From the NCBI GenBank assembly GCA_015063485.1, contig SVUA01000005.1, positions 1-64,000 of the forward strand: DNA of 64,000 nt, given 5' to 3'. This document shows, piece by piece, positions 16,936-26,619 of this stretch (position 1 is its first letter; every line of letters begins with the position of its first letter). Under the pieces are notes generated by a model. It did not search any database, was not told the origin of the DNA, and saw only the letters and a program-made list of their open reading frames with translations. The stretch comes from Oscillospiraceae bacterium (GTDB lineage Bacteria > Bacillota > Clostridia > Oscillospirales > CAG-272). Both the position numbers and the translations under genes were made by a program.

Positions 16936-17502
16936 TTAAATCGACGTTGTTTGATAAAAAACATCGTTAATACAATTTTTTAAAGGACCTTCGTATATCA
17001 AAAGCAATTCGGGAAGCTTTGAAAAATCATTTGGAAGCATAAGGCAAGGATCTTTTGGAAAAGAGATCGCATTTGCGTTTTTCAAGGTGTTCGCAACGAA
17101 CTGAGAGCAGGTAAATTTGTTTTTCAGTTTTATCTTTATTCCGAAAGCAAGGGCAAACATTCCGATAAAGCTGTATTTTGAGCGCGCGTAATTGTCAATA
17201 AAATGGTTTATAGTCGTTGAGATAGCTTGATAAGCTTCTTCGGTTACCTCAAGCGAATACAACGCGCTTTTGCAGTCGGGATAATTTCCGAAAACACCCG
17301 AATGGAGATCCTCCGAGACAAATCCCGCGATAAGAGGATTATGTATCCTGCGACGCGCAAAGCTGTAAAACTTATCGGTCGAGGGTTCTATTGCTAAAGA
17401 GACGTGAGAATACCCATCTCCCTTTAATTTGCGTATAACCCTGGCAGGAACGGTTTCTGTTCTCGAAAGCAGAATAAAAACACGTTTTGTATTTGTTGAC
17501 AT
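16936..17502 (-). CDS. Permuted papain-like (YiiX / NlpC-P60 superfamily) protein
   Basis: The 188-residue protein has no signal peptide. It has a His motif near the N-terminus (GYSHVSLAIE, H about 32) and a Cys motif near the C-terminus (FTCSQFVANTL, C about 130). The order His before Cys is the permuted arrangement of the YiiX/LRAT branch of the NlpC/P60 superfamily. Members are amidases, acyltransferases or thioesterases. The target could be a lipid or an amide bond; I cannot choose. AAGGAGG precedes the ATG, and the gene stands alone with a good promoter. Confidence 0.6.
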   Translation of the reverse strand: MSTNTKRVFILLSRTETVPARVIRKLKGDGYSHVSLAIEPSTDKFYSFARRRIHNPLIAGFVSEDLHSGVFGNYPDCKSALYSLEVTEEAYQAISTTINHFIDNYARSKYSFIGMFALAFGIKIKLKNKFTCSQFVANTLKNANAISFPKDPCLMLPNDFSKLPELLLIYEGPLKNCINDVFYQTTSI

Positions 17503-17550
17503 AGCTCCGTTCCTCCTTTTTGAAGTTTTAATTATAAAAATAATAACACA

Positions 17551-17579
17551 ATTATAACATATTGCGACAAATTATGCAA
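17551..17579 (-). promoter_or_regulatory. Sigma-A promoter of the papain-like gene
   Basis: On the minus strand, -35 TTGCAT (17574-17579) and -10 TATAAT (17551-17556) are 17 bp apart. Confidence 0.75.
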
Positions 17580-17716
17580 CCTAAATAATAAAAAAATTTT
17601 TTGAAGAGTATAAAAAATTTTAACGTATAACTATTTTCTTTTTTGCTTTTATGTGATATAATAATAAATATTGAAGGTATAAATGCCGATATTTAGAAAG
17701 GGGGAACAGTGAAAAT

Positions 17717-20038
17717 ATGAAAAGATCTTTGGCTTTTCTTGTTGCTTTCATTATACTTACAGGTATATTGCTCCCCAATTTGTCGCTTTTCGCGTTTGCC
17801 GAGGACATAAGCGTTGATACCGAAGTCAATGCTGAAGAAAAGGTCACAGACATTCGACAGATGAGAAGCGTTTCATTTTCTTGCCATTTTGATTCAACGA
17901 ATTATTCGATAAATCTTGGCGGAACGGTGACCCACGACGCGCTTATCAAATACCGTGATCATGTAATTGAAATATATGCTGTACCTCTTGGAGAAAGCGT
18001 TGAAAAAATAGTATTTGACCCAAATACCTCCGCTATTGCCGAAACTCCTATCGCGGTAAGATTTCAATTTTCAAAAAAAATAACGAGCATCGCAGAAAAA
18101 TATTATTCGTATTGTGTGGTGCTTCGATCACAGGAGGGGGAGCGTATTCTTGCTACCGATCCGAGATATGCAGAGGTGGCTTCTTCGTTTGAATTTGATA
18201 AAGACGCCCGTTCGGGATATAAAGGAATAGAGACCGAGCGCATATCTTCCGCATCAAACGCGGGAGCAGGACGGGTAGTGATACCGATATTTTTGAATAA
18301 GCTGATCTCTGGATCGTCAAGCGGATACGTATATCAAACGTACGCCGAAAACATATATTTTGAAAAAAGCTATATTGAGGAGCTTGATGCAAGAGCGCGT
18401 ACAGCAACCGCATCGGGCGCTCAGGTCTATTTCCGTATACTCGTTGACGGAATTGGAGGCGGTATATCAATAAGATATGACGAAAACCTCACGGACGTTC
18501 GTTATTATATGCCCGACGTATATGATGAAAAAACGCTTACGAGAGTAGAAGCTACGGTGTCCTTTTTGATAGAAAGATACGAGAATATACAAAGCGGTAT
18601 CGTTGACGGTATGATAGTGGGAAGCCGTGTAGACGATGCAGAATTCAATTACATAGAGACAAAAGATGCTACACAGTATCTTGATACGTATGCTTTGTAT
18701 GCGATGGTTATAGCAAATTCTGCTCGAAAGATACGCTCGGACATAGATATAGTAATACCTTTTTCAGACGTTAATATATTTGACGGAAATACGGCAAACT
18801 CGACTATCGAGCTACTTATCGCAAAATTTGACCACGCTCTGTCTTCGGGACTTAATTTTTCTGTTATGATAGAGGGAAGCATATCGCCCGTGTCTTTAAA
18901 GGACGGAAAATTTTCTTTGCTTGAAACAAAAGAACAACTTTATACGCAGAATATAAAGTTGTTCGATGAATATTTAAACAGACTCGCAAAGGACTTTAAA
19001 AGCGCGCCAAGATCGTTTTCGTTTGCTTGGCGCGTTCCGAGCGGACTTAACGCCAACGAGCTTTCAGGAGCGTATGCGTACTCTTATTTAAAGCTTTCAC
19101 AATGTGAAAATATCTCGTCTTTCATTGTGTCTTTTTCCGACGTTGAGGCGAACGGTAAAGATAACTCCTTTAACGCGATGAAAAATATTTTTGAATATAT
19201 AGACACGCCGAAACGAGATAACGTTATTTCAAACGTCCTTGAAATGTTTGGAAAAAATTCGTGGCAGGAGGTGCTCGGCGGCACAGAGCCCCAAGTGCCC
19301 GTTCTCAGAAATGATCTGAACGTACCCGTTCTCAATTCGATCCCAAACGGCTTTAAGGGTGAATTTGCGTATTTTGATTTTTCAAAGTCGGTAGCGCTCA
19401 ATAATTGGTATAAAGGCGTATCGTGCGGATATTTGCGGCTTGATCATACAGGTTTTGGAACGGCTCTTCGTGCGGATATGACCGCTTCTGACGCTCACGA
19501 ATATTCGGAATTGCTCTGCCTTTACGATTATCCCGAAAGCTTTAAATATACTCCGTATCTGGCTTTCAGATTTAAGATAGACAGCGCGGATGCAGAGAAC
19601 TCTCTTTTTGAAATAGTAATAAGCGGCGGACAGGGCGCGGAGCGTCTTTCTGCCTCTCAAACTGTGATTTCGGGCGGGGAAGCGCTTTTAGTGCTCGACC
19701 TTTCGGGTTACGCTAACGAGCTTACGGATTCATGGAAGATAAGCGTTCGATCGCTTGACGGAAGCGCGGAAGAGTTTTTTGTCAGCATATACGATATAGT
19801 GGGTTATAGCATGGAATATGATTCACAAGCACTTGCGTCTAATATAGAAGCTGAACGTTTGCGGATAAGAGATCAAGCAGATATCTCCGCAGACGAATCA
19901 AGCGGATCGACCATAGGTATAATAATAACGATCGCTATTTTGGTAATATCGCTCGGTGTCGGCGTATTCGTCTGTATCCGTCCTAACGATAACGAAAACG
20001 AAAGAGATACCGAAGAAGATACTTCAAATAAAGATTAA
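17717..20038 (+). CDS. Large membrane-anchored extracellular protein, possible TIM-barrel (DUF5722-like) domain
   Basis: The 773-residue protein has a signal peptide (cleavage near AFAED, about residue 27) and one C-terminal membrane helix (about 733-757, GIIITIAILVISLGVGVFV) followed by an acidic cytoplasmic tail. The central part (about 180-480) alternates beta strands and helices, with YFRILVDG, GIVDGMIVGSRVDD and FSFAWRVPSG, as in a glycoside-hydrolase-like TIM barrel. A beta-rich module (about 560-700) could bind carbohydrate. I think DUF5722 is the closest family, but this is from memory and weak. GGGGGA precedes the ATG; dnaE starts 21 bases after the stop and may share the transcript. 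Confidence 0.6.
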   Translation: MKRSLAFLVAFIILTGILLPNLSLFAFAEDISVDTEVNAEEKVTDIRQMRSVSFSCHFDSTNYSINLGGTVTHDALIKYRDHVIEIYAVPLGESVEKIVFDPNTSAIAETPIAVRFQFSKKITSIAEKYYSYCVVLRSQEGERILATDPRYAEVASSFEFDKDARSGYKGIETERISSASNAGAGRVVIPIFLNKLISGSSSGYVYQTYAENIYFEKSYIEELDARARTATASGAQVYFRILVDGIGGGISIRYDENLTDVRYYMPDVYDEKTLTRVEATVSFLIERYENIQSGIVDGMIVGSRVDDAEFNYIETKDATQYLDTYALYAMVIANSARKIRSDIDIVIPFSDVNIFDGNTANSTIELLIAKFDHALSSGLNFSVMIEGSISPVSLKDGKFSLLETKEQLYTQNIKLFDEYLNRLAKDFKSAPRSFSFAWRVPSGLNANELSGAYAYSYLKLSQCENISSFIVSFSDVEANGKDNSFNAMKNIFEYIDTPKRDNVISNVLEMFGKNSWQEVLGGTEPQVPVLRNDLNVPVLNSIPNGFKGEFAYFDFSKSVALNNWYKGVSCGYLRLDHTGFGTALRADMTASDAHEYSELLCLYDYPESFKYTPYLAFRFKIDSADAENSLFEIVISGGQGAERLSASQTVISGGEALLVLDLSGYANELTDSWKISVRSLDGSAEEFFVSIYDIVGYSMEYDSQALASNIEAERLRIRDQADISADESSGSTIGIIITIAILVISLGVGVFVCIRPNDNENERDTEEDTSNKD

Positions 20039-20059
20039 AAACTAACGAAAGGAAAACAG

Positions 20060-23000
20060 ATGTCCGATTTTGTTCACCTTCATTTGCACAGTGAATATAG
20101 CCTTTTGGACGGCGCGTGCCGTATAAAAGATATCCCCAAGCGTGCCGCGGAATGTGGACACAGTGCTGTCGCGCTTACAGACCACGGTAATATGTACGGC
20201 GTAGTTGCCTTTTACCAAGCGTGCGCCGAAAACGGAATAAAAGCGATAATCGGTTGCGAGGTCTACGTTTCATCGGGTTCACGCTTTGACCGTACGGCAA
20301 ATACCGACGGTAACCGAAATACGAATCATCTTGTTTTGCTTTGCGAAAACGAGACAGGGTATAAAAACCTTATATATCTTGTTTCAAAGGGATATACCGA
20401 GGGCTTTTATTCAAAGCCTCGAATAGATCTTGATCTGCTCAAGGATCATTCCGAGGGGCTTATAGCTCTTTCAGCCTGCCTTGCGGGAAGGATACCGTCT
20501 CTCATATCGGCAGGTGAATACGAGGAAGCTAGGGCTTACGCTGTAAAGCTGTCCGAGATATTCGGAAAGGATAACTTTTATATCGAGCTTCAGGACCATG
20601 GACTGAATGAGCAAAGGCAAGTTCTTCCCGAGCTTGTAAGACTTGCCAAAGAGTGCGGTTTGCCGATGGTCGCGACAAACGACTGCCATTATCTCAAGCG
20701 TGAAAACGCGCATACTCAAGCCGTGCTTATGTGCATACAAACGAACTCGGTAATTACCGAGGGGCGTCCTATGGGCTTTGAGACCGACGAGTTTTACTAT
20801 AAGACCACCGATGAGATGAGAATGCTTTTCGGCAAATACGAGGGAGCTATCGAAAATACAAAAAAAATTGCGGACAGATGTAATTTTGAATTTCATTTCG
20901 ATATTCCCAGATTGCCGAAATTCCCGACGCCAAACGGCATATCGTCCTCGGAATATCTCCGTATGCAGACCGAGAGGGGAATGACCGAGCGCGTCAAGGA
21001 CAGGACCTTGGTATTTGAGCCCGAGGGCGAGTCCGTATATCGCGAAAGACTTGATTACGAGCTTTCTGTAATAGAGCGAATGGGATATTCCGATTATTTT
21101 CTTATCGTTCAGGATTACGTTGGCTTTGCTCGGGCAAAGGATATTCCCGTAGGTCCCGGTCGTGGCTCTGGCGCGGGAAGTCTCGTTGCGTTTCTCATGG
21201 GTATCACCGATATAGACCCGATAAAATTCGACCTTCTGTTCGAAAGATTTCTGAATCCCGAACGCGTAAGTATGCCCGATATAGATAGCGATTTCTGCTA
21301 TAACAGACGAGGCGAGGTCGTCGATTACGTTTTCGAGCGTTACGGAAAAGACCGAGTATCGCAGATAATCGCGTTTGGAACTCTTGCGGCTCGCGCGGCG
21401 ATCCGCGACGTTGGAAGAGCGCTCGGAATGTCTGTTTCCGAGGTCGACCCCGTAGCGCGCGCAGTCCCCAGAGAGCTTGGCATGACGCTTGAAAAGGCTG
21501 TAAAGCTTGCGGATATGAAGGCACTTTACGAAAGCTCGCCTCAAATAAAGTCCCTTGTAGATACTGCTATGCAGCTTGAGGGAATGCCGAGAAATATAAC
21601 AGTCCATGCGTCAGGCATAGTGGTTACCGACGAGCCTCTGACGCAGTATCTGCCTTTGGCGGACAGCAAGGGAACTACCGTTACGCAGTTCGATATGGAT
21701 ACGATAGCAAAGCTCGGACTTTTAAAGTTCGATATCCTTGCCATAAGATATTTGAGCGTTATAGACGAGGCTTGTCAGTCTATACGCGAGACCGAGCCGA
21801 GCTTTGACCTTAAAGACGTTTCGTTCGATGATAAAGAGACGTACGATATGATATCGGCTGGAAATACGCTCGGAGTTTTTCAGCTTGAATCCGCGGGAAT
21901 GAGACAGGTCCTTTGCGACCTTGCGCCGAATTGTCTTGAGGATATAATAGCGGCTATCGCGCTATACCGTCCAGGACCCATGGATTCGATACCGCAGTAT
22001 ATCGAAGCAAGGCGCGACCCGAAAAATATAAAATACGCTATCCCCGAGCTTGAGCCTATATTGCGCTCGACCTACGGTTGTACAGTATATCAGGAGCAGG
22101 TAATGAGCATCTTCCGCAAGGTAGCGGGATATACTTACGGTCACGCGGATATCGTACGCAGAGCTATGGCGAAAAAGAAAGCCGACGTACTTGCTTCCGA
22201 AAAGGAGAGCTTTATTTCGGGCGCGGAAAAAAATGGCGTAGATAAAGGTGTGGCGACAAAGCTTTTTGACGATATGGCTTCGTTTGCGAATTATGCTTTC
22301 AATAAGAGCCACGCGGCAGCATACGCCGTTATGTCTTACCGCACGGCGTATCTGAAAGCGCATTATCCTTGTCAGTATATGGCGGCGCTCATGACGTCTG
22401 TTTTGGGCGACCTTTCAAAGCTTAACGAATATATAGGCGAATGCTCGAAATTCGGTATCAGAGTTCTTCCGCCCGATATAAACGAGAGCAGAAAATATTT
22501 TTCCGCAAACGGAAAGGACATTATATTCGGATTACTTGCGCTTAAAGGCGTTGGAGATCAGTTCGTTTCGTCAATGATGATGGAAAGGGAGAGCGGAAAA
22601 TTCAAAAGCTTTGAGGATTTTATCACGCGGGTAGCGCCTTACGATATGAATAAGGTAATGGTAGAATCGCTTATAAAGGCGGGTGCTTTTGACGGACTCG
22701 GAACGTACAGAAGCCGTTTACTTGCATCTTACGAAAAGCTTATCGACATAGTTACTCAAAAGAACAGAAATAATCTCGCAGGACAGCTTGATATGTTTTC
22801 AGCGATCCCCGAAGCCGCGTCAAGCGTACCGTCGTTTGAGTACCCAAATATCCCCGACTTTGATCTCCGTGAGAAATTGCTTTTGGAAAAAGAGAGCGCG
22901 GGAATGTATTTTTCGGGACATCTTATGGACAATTATTCGGATATGTCAAAGCATCTTAAGGCGCAAAGCGTTTCGTCCTTTGCCGAGCTTGGAGAAAGCT

Positions 23001-23581
23001 TTGACAAACAACGCGTAAGGATAGCGGGAATCGTTACCTCGGTCACTCCAAAAACTACAAGAAAGAACGAAAAAATGGCGTTCTTCAAGGTAGAAGACCG
23101 CTACGGTGAGATAGAATGTCTTGCGTTTCCAACACAGTATTCGAGGCATTCTTATAAGATACGCGTAGACGCTCCCCTTTATATAGAAGGAGATCTGTCG
23201 GTGCGCGAGGACGAGGATACCAAGATACTTGTGACGGATATCAGAGAATTGCTCGATAATAAGATGTTTAAAGAGGCGAACAATGAAAAAGAACGCCCCG
23301 TATCCGCACAAAGCGCAAATACGGAGCAAATGATGGGAAGCCCTGAACAAGCAAGACTTGTCAACGTAAAGAAGGTCTATATAAGAGTTCCCGATTTTAA
23401 TTGTGAGCAATTCAAAAAGGCAAGGAATATAGTCGAGATATTCGAAGGCACTGTGCGTGTTATCTTTTATGATAGCTCACGGTCACAAGCCGTCAATTTC
23501 CCTCAGGGAATAGACGCGACACCGTACGTGATATCCGAGCTTGTAAGGCTCTTGGGACAAGAGAACGTCGTTCCGAAATAA
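20060..23581 (+). CDS. dnaE: DNA polymerase III alpha subunit (DnaE type)
   Basis: Replicative polymerase of the DnaE family, 1,173 residues, close to the usual 1,100-1,180. The N-terminal PHP domain begins FVHLHLHSEYSLLDGA (about 4-19) and keeps ALTDHGNMYG. The polymerase core has GRGSGAGSLVAFLMGITDIDP (given in part, about 373) and the catalytic PDIDSDFC (about 413-420); the thumb and fingers include YRPGPMD and NKSHAAAYA. A C-terminal OB domain (RIAGIVTSVTPK, about 990) follows. It lacks the proofreading exonuclease of PolC. Whether PolC is encoded elsewhere cannot be seen. AAAGGAAA precedes the ATG. It ends 1 bp from a convergent gene without a visible terminator. Confidence 0.97.
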   Translation: MSDFVHLHLHSEYSLLDGACRIKDIPKRAAECGHSAVALTDHGNMYGVVAFYQACAENGIKAIIGCEVYVSSGSRFDRTANTDGNRNTNHLVLLCENETGYKNLIYLVSKGYTEGFYSKPRIDLDLLKDHSEGLIALSACLAGRIPSLISAGEYEEARAYAVKLSEIFGKDNFYIELQDHGLNEQRQVLPELVRLAKECGLPMVATNDCHYLKRENAHTQAVLMCIQTNSVITEGRPMGFETDEFYYKTTDEMRMLFGKYEGAIENTKKIADRCNFEFHFDIPRLPKFPTPNGISSSEYLRMQTERGMTERVKDRTLVFEPEGESVYRERLDYELSVIERMGYSDYFLIVQDYVGFARAKDIPVGPGRGSGAGSLVAFLMGITDIDPIKFDLLFERFLNPERVSMPDIDSDFCYNRRGEVVDYVFERYGKDRVSQIIAFGTLAARAAIRDVGRALGMSVSEVDPVARAVPRELGMTLEKAVKLADMKALYESSPQIKSLVDTAMQLEGMPRNITVHASGIVVTDEPLTQYLPLADSKGTTVTQFDMDTIAKLGLLKFDILAIRYLSVIDEACQSIRETEPSFDLKDVSFDDKETYDMISAGNTLGVFQLESAGMRQVLCDLAPNCLEDIIAAIALYRPGPMDSIPQYIEARRDPKNIKYAIPELEPILRSTYGCTVYQEQVMSIFRKVAGYTYGHADIVRRAMAKKKADVLASEKESFISGAEKNGVDKGVATKLFDDMASFANYAFNKSHAAAYAVMSYRTAYLKAHYPCQYMAALMTSVLGDLSKLNEYIGECSKFGIRVLPPDINESRKYFSANGKDIIFGLLALKGVGDQFVSSMMMERESGKFKSFEDFITRVAPYDMNKVMVESLIKAGAFDGLGTYRSRLLASYEKLIDIVTQKNRNNLAGQLDMFSAIPEAASSVPSFEYPNIPDFDLREKLLLEKESAGMYFSGHLMDNYSDMSKHLKAQSVSSFAELGESFDKQRVRIAGIVTSVTPKTTRKNEKMAFFKVEDRYGEIECLAFPTQYSRHSYKIRVDAPLYIEGDLSVREDEDTKILVTDIRELLDNKMFKEANNEKERPVSAQSANTEQMMGSPEQARLVNVKKVYIRVPDFNCEQFKKARNIVEIFEGTVRVIFYDSSRSQAVNFPQGIDATPYVISELVRLLGQENVVPK

Positions 23582-23582
23582 G

Positions 23583-23981
23583 CTAACCCGTATAATCTTC
23601 TATAATAGCAAGAAGTTCTTTTCTTGAATTTACCTTTATACCCTCTCTGAGCAGGTCACGGTCTGCGACAGGGAGGGTTTTTATATGCGTTTCAATAACG
23701 TGAATAAGGACGTTGTCAGCGTTAAAAATACCGATACGCTCCTCATGCTCTCGAACTATCCAACCGTAAGTAGCGCTCGTATCGGGAGCATCATCGGAGG
23801 TGTCTTCGGGAGAAACGTATACGTAGACGTATTCGGTTTGAGATGCCAAAGTATCCGTTTCTTGCCCGTCTATCGATCTTTCGCTTTTTTTTACTGTAAA
23901 AAGAGTCAAAAAAAGTATAGCAAGCATAAGAAGAGAGCAAACGGCGGCATAGAGCGTAAAGGCACTGTCTTCTTTTTTCAT
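23583..23981 (-). CDS. Small membrane protein with a BofC C-terminal-like domain
   Basis: The 132-residue protein has one N-terminal membrane helix (about 10-28) followed by an extracytoplasmic acidic linker and a compact C-terminal domain (about 72-132). The domain pattern is W-V-E-R-IGIFN then TLPVADRDLLREGIKV and ELLAIIEDY. This resembles a recurrent clostridial domain similar to the C-terminus of BofC (the forespore factor that restrains SpoIVB). The function is not established. GGGAGGA precedes the ATG; the gene is convergent with dnaE and divergent from the PBP gene. Confidence 0.55.
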   Translation of the reverse strand: MKKEDSAFTLYAAVCSLLMLAILFLTLFTVKKSERSIDGQETDTLASQTEYVYVYVSPEDTSDDAPDTSATYGWIVREHEERIGIFNADNVLIHVIETHIKTLPVADRDLLREGIKVNSRKELLAIIEDYTG

Positions 23982-24095
23982 ATTCCTCCCAATGTATTAC
24001 GTAAAAAATATTTTGTATTATTATCACTCATAAAAGGTTTATATATTCATTTTAAGAGCAATAATATAATGTATAAATTTATATCGGAGATAAAT

Positions 24096-26594
24096 ATGAA
24101 GAAAAAAAGGGAAAGAAAAAATGACTCGAAAAGACCTAAAGCCATAAGAGTTATTTTACGCATACTGCTCGGAACGCTCTTTATGTTAAGCGTAATAATA
24201 CTGATAGCGGGACTTGCTTTTGCTATTTATGTAGATAAAAAAGTAGAAAAACATATAGATGAAACACTATTTACAATGGTTGGCTCTGATTCGGCAAGGA
24301 TCTATGCTTATGAAACAAGCGAGAGCGGAGAGAGGGAAGCGGTAGAGATGACCGATGCGGCGATATACGGCGGATACAGATGCGTTTATGCCGAATACGA
24401 TACCATTCCCAAGGATTTGATAGATGCTTTTATAAGCATAGAGGATAAAAGATTTTATTCTCACAAAGGCGTGGATTGGTTCAGAACTGCAACTGCGGGG
24501 GTCAATTACTTTCTCAAATTCAACGGAAGCTACGGAGGCTCAACGATAACGCAGCAGTTAATAAAAAACGTTACCGATAAAGCCGACTATTCATTTCAGA
24601 GAAAGATACAGGAAATATTCTGGGCAATAGACCTTGAGACGAAAATGGATAAAAAAGAGATACTCGGTTTGTATCTCAATATAATAAATCTTTCGCAAGG
24701 TTGTTACGGAGTAAGGACCGCGGCGAACTATTATTATTCAAAGGAGCTCTCGGAGCTAACTCTTTCGGAATGCGCTACTATTGCCGCCATAACCAATAAT
24801 CCGTCGTATTATGACCCGATTCGGAATCCCGAAAACAATAAGACCCGCCGTGACCTTATACTTTCGCAGATGCTTGAACAGGAGTATATCACCGCAGACG
24901 AATATAACGAAGCGATAGACGATGAAATATCATTAAACGTAAACGCGGATATGGCAAAGGATAGCGTTAATTCTTGGTACGTCGATATGGTTATAAACGA
25001 CGTTATAAACGACCTTATGGTTCAAAAGGGATACAGTCGGACAATGGCAGGACTTATCGTATATACGGGCGGATTGAAGATATATACGGCGATGGATACT
25101 GACGTTCAGAGGATACTTGACGAATATTATTCAGATCCAAATAATTTTTATAGCGGAATAAGCGGAGAGACTCCGCAAAGCTCAATGATAATAATAGATC
25201 CTATAACGGGCGACGTGCTCGGCGTAGCGGGAGCGATAGGAGAAAAGAATGCAAACCGTATTCAGAATTTCGCAACGCAGACCGTGCGTCCCGCGGGTTC
25301 TGTAATAAAACCTCTTTCGGTATACGCTCCCGCGCTTGAGGACGGAGTGATAACGTGGGCGTCTGTTTACGACGACGTCCCCGTAAATTTCGGAAAATAT
25401 AATTTAGACAAGAGCAAAGGCGAGATAGTCGAGCCTGTCGCGTGGCCTCAAAATTCAAATAAGATATACAGAGGGCTTACGAATATCAATTACGCGATAG
25501 AACACTCGGTAAATACAGTTGCCGTAAAGGTTCTTGAGGATATAGGAATAGACCGCGGATTTGATTTTTTATACAATAAGCTTCACATGAAAAGCCTGAT
25601 AGAAACAAAAACCTTATCAAACGGAAGCGTGTTGACAGATAAGGATTACGCGGCGTTAGCGCTCGGTCAGTTTAATTACGGAGTTACACTAAAGGAAACG
25701 ACGGCGGCGTATTCCATATTTGCAAATAACGGCGTATATAATAAAGCGAGAAGCTATTATAAGGTCACAGACGTAAACGGAAGCGTTATTCTTGAAGACA
25801 GATATTCGGGAGAGGCGGTAATAAAAGAGGAAACGGCTTCGTTGATGACCTTGATGCTTCAAAATGTCGTGAAAAACGGTTCGGCTACCGATATAACGCT
25901 TGACCAAAAAATAGACTGTGCGGGGAAGACAGGAACGACTCAAAAGAATTACGACAAATGGTTCATAGGATATACGCCGTATTTTATAGGCGGAGTGTGG
26001 TGCGGTTACGAATACCCAAAGACTTTGTCCAACGTAAATTCAAACGTTTGTATCAAGGCGTGGGACGATGTAATGACCTTGCTTCATGAAAAATATATAA
26101 AAAGCGGAGAAACAAAAGGTTTTTCAATAGATCCCGATGTTTCTGAATACGAGTATTGTAAGGACTCGGGAATGCTTGCTACTGAAGCGTGTATAAAGGA
26201 CGCGAGAGGGAGTCGCATAGAAAAGGGATATTTTGCGAAGGGAACAGAGCCCTCAGAATATTGTACCTGTCACAGATCAGTAGCGTACGATAAAATCAAC
26301 GGCGGAGTTGCGCTTGACGATTGTCCGAGCGAAAATACAGAGTACGTGGGAATGATCGTAGTGGAAAGAAAATTTCCCATGCAGATATACGTTACCGACG
26401 CGCAATACGTTTTCAGGGATATAGGCAGAGAGATCGCCCCCGAAACGTCCGAAGCACTTCCGTTCTTTAATAATTTGTACGGAGAAAACGAATATAGCGG
26501 AATAAGCAACGTAAAAGCGCAGTACAACCGACTTTGCAGAACTCACTTTAATTATTTTAGCTGGAAAAAGAAAGAAGAAAACTCGTCCGCGTAA
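24096..26594 (+). CDS. Class A penicillin-binding protein (bifunctional transglycosylase/transpeptidase)
   Basis: This enzyme polymerises and cross-links peptidoglycan outside the membrane. I use the ATG at 24096 (832 residues) because GGAGA lies 6 bases upstream; the 137 upstream in-frame residues overlap the opposite gene and are unlike the family. A basic cytoplasmic tail and a membrane helix (about 22-45) precede the GT51 domain: SIEDKRFYSHKGVDW (about 112-126), YGGSTITQQLIKN (about 144), and LYLNIINLSQGCYG. The transpeptidase has SVIK (active Ser, about 400), SVN and KTGTTQ (about 611). The C-terminal region has a Cys-containing tail before the stop. Confidence 0.93.
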   Translation: MKKKRERKNDSKRPKAIRVILRILLGTLFMLSVIILIAGLAFAIYVDKKVEKHIDETLFTMVGSDSARIYAYETSESGEREAVEMTDAAIYGGYRCVYAEYDTIPKDLIDAFISIEDKRFYSHKGVDWFRTATAGVNYFLKFNGSYGGSTITQQLIKNVTDKADYSFQRKIQEIFWAIDLETKMDKKEILGLYLNIINLSQGCYGVRTAANYYYSKELSELTLSECATIAAITNNPSYYDPIRNPENNKTRRDLILSQMLEQEYITADEYNEAIDDEISLNVNADMAKDSVNSWYVDMVINDVINDLMVQKGYSRTMAGLIVYTGGLKIYTAMDTDVQRILDEYYSDPNNFYSGISGETPQSSMIIIDPITGDVLGVAGAIGEKNANRIQNFATQTVRPAGSVIKPLSVYAPALEDGVITWASVYDDVPVNFGKYNLDKSKGEIVEPVAWPQNSNKIYRGLTNINYAIEHSVNTVAVKVLEDIGIDRGFDFLYNKLHMKSLIETKTLSNGSVLTDKDYAALALGQFNYGVTLKETTAAYSIFANNGVYNKARSYYKVTDVNGSVILEDRYSGEAVIKEETASLMTLMLQNVVKNGSATDITLDQKIDCAGKTGTTQKNYDKWFIGYTPYFIGGVWCGYEYPKTLSNVNSNVCIKAWDDVMTLLHEKYIKSGETKGFSIDPDVSEYEYCKDSGMLATEACIKDARGSRIEKGYFAKGTEPSEYCTCHRSVAYDKINGGVALDDCPSENTEYVGMIVVERKFPMQIYVTDAQYVFRDIGREIAPETSEALPFFNNLYGENEYSGISNVKAQYNRLCRTHFNYFSWKKKEENSSA

Positions 26595-26614
26595 ATTTTA
26601 CGCAGACGAGTTTT
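26578..26614. terminator. Bidirectional terminator between the PBP and acetyltransferase genes
   Basis: AAAACTCGTC-CGCGTAAA and TTTACGC-AGACGAGTTTT form a long stem with flanking A and T runs. It includes the PBP stop codon and lies just past the end of the convergent acetyltransferase gene. Confidence 0.8.
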
Positions 26615-26619
26615 CCATA

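Noticed and set aside
20471-21607. 378-codon open frame antisense to dnaE
   Set aside because: It lies within conserved polymerase coding sequence and has no supporting signals.
24065-24070. TATAAT just upstream of the PBP start
   Set aside because: No -35 at proper distance, and it would leave almost no leader before the ribosome binding site.
23685-24095. N-terminal extension of the class A PBP
   Set aside because: The 137 extra codons overlap a convincing opposite-strand gene, and the internal ATG at 24096 has a well-spaced GGAGA site and a normal PBP N-terminus.
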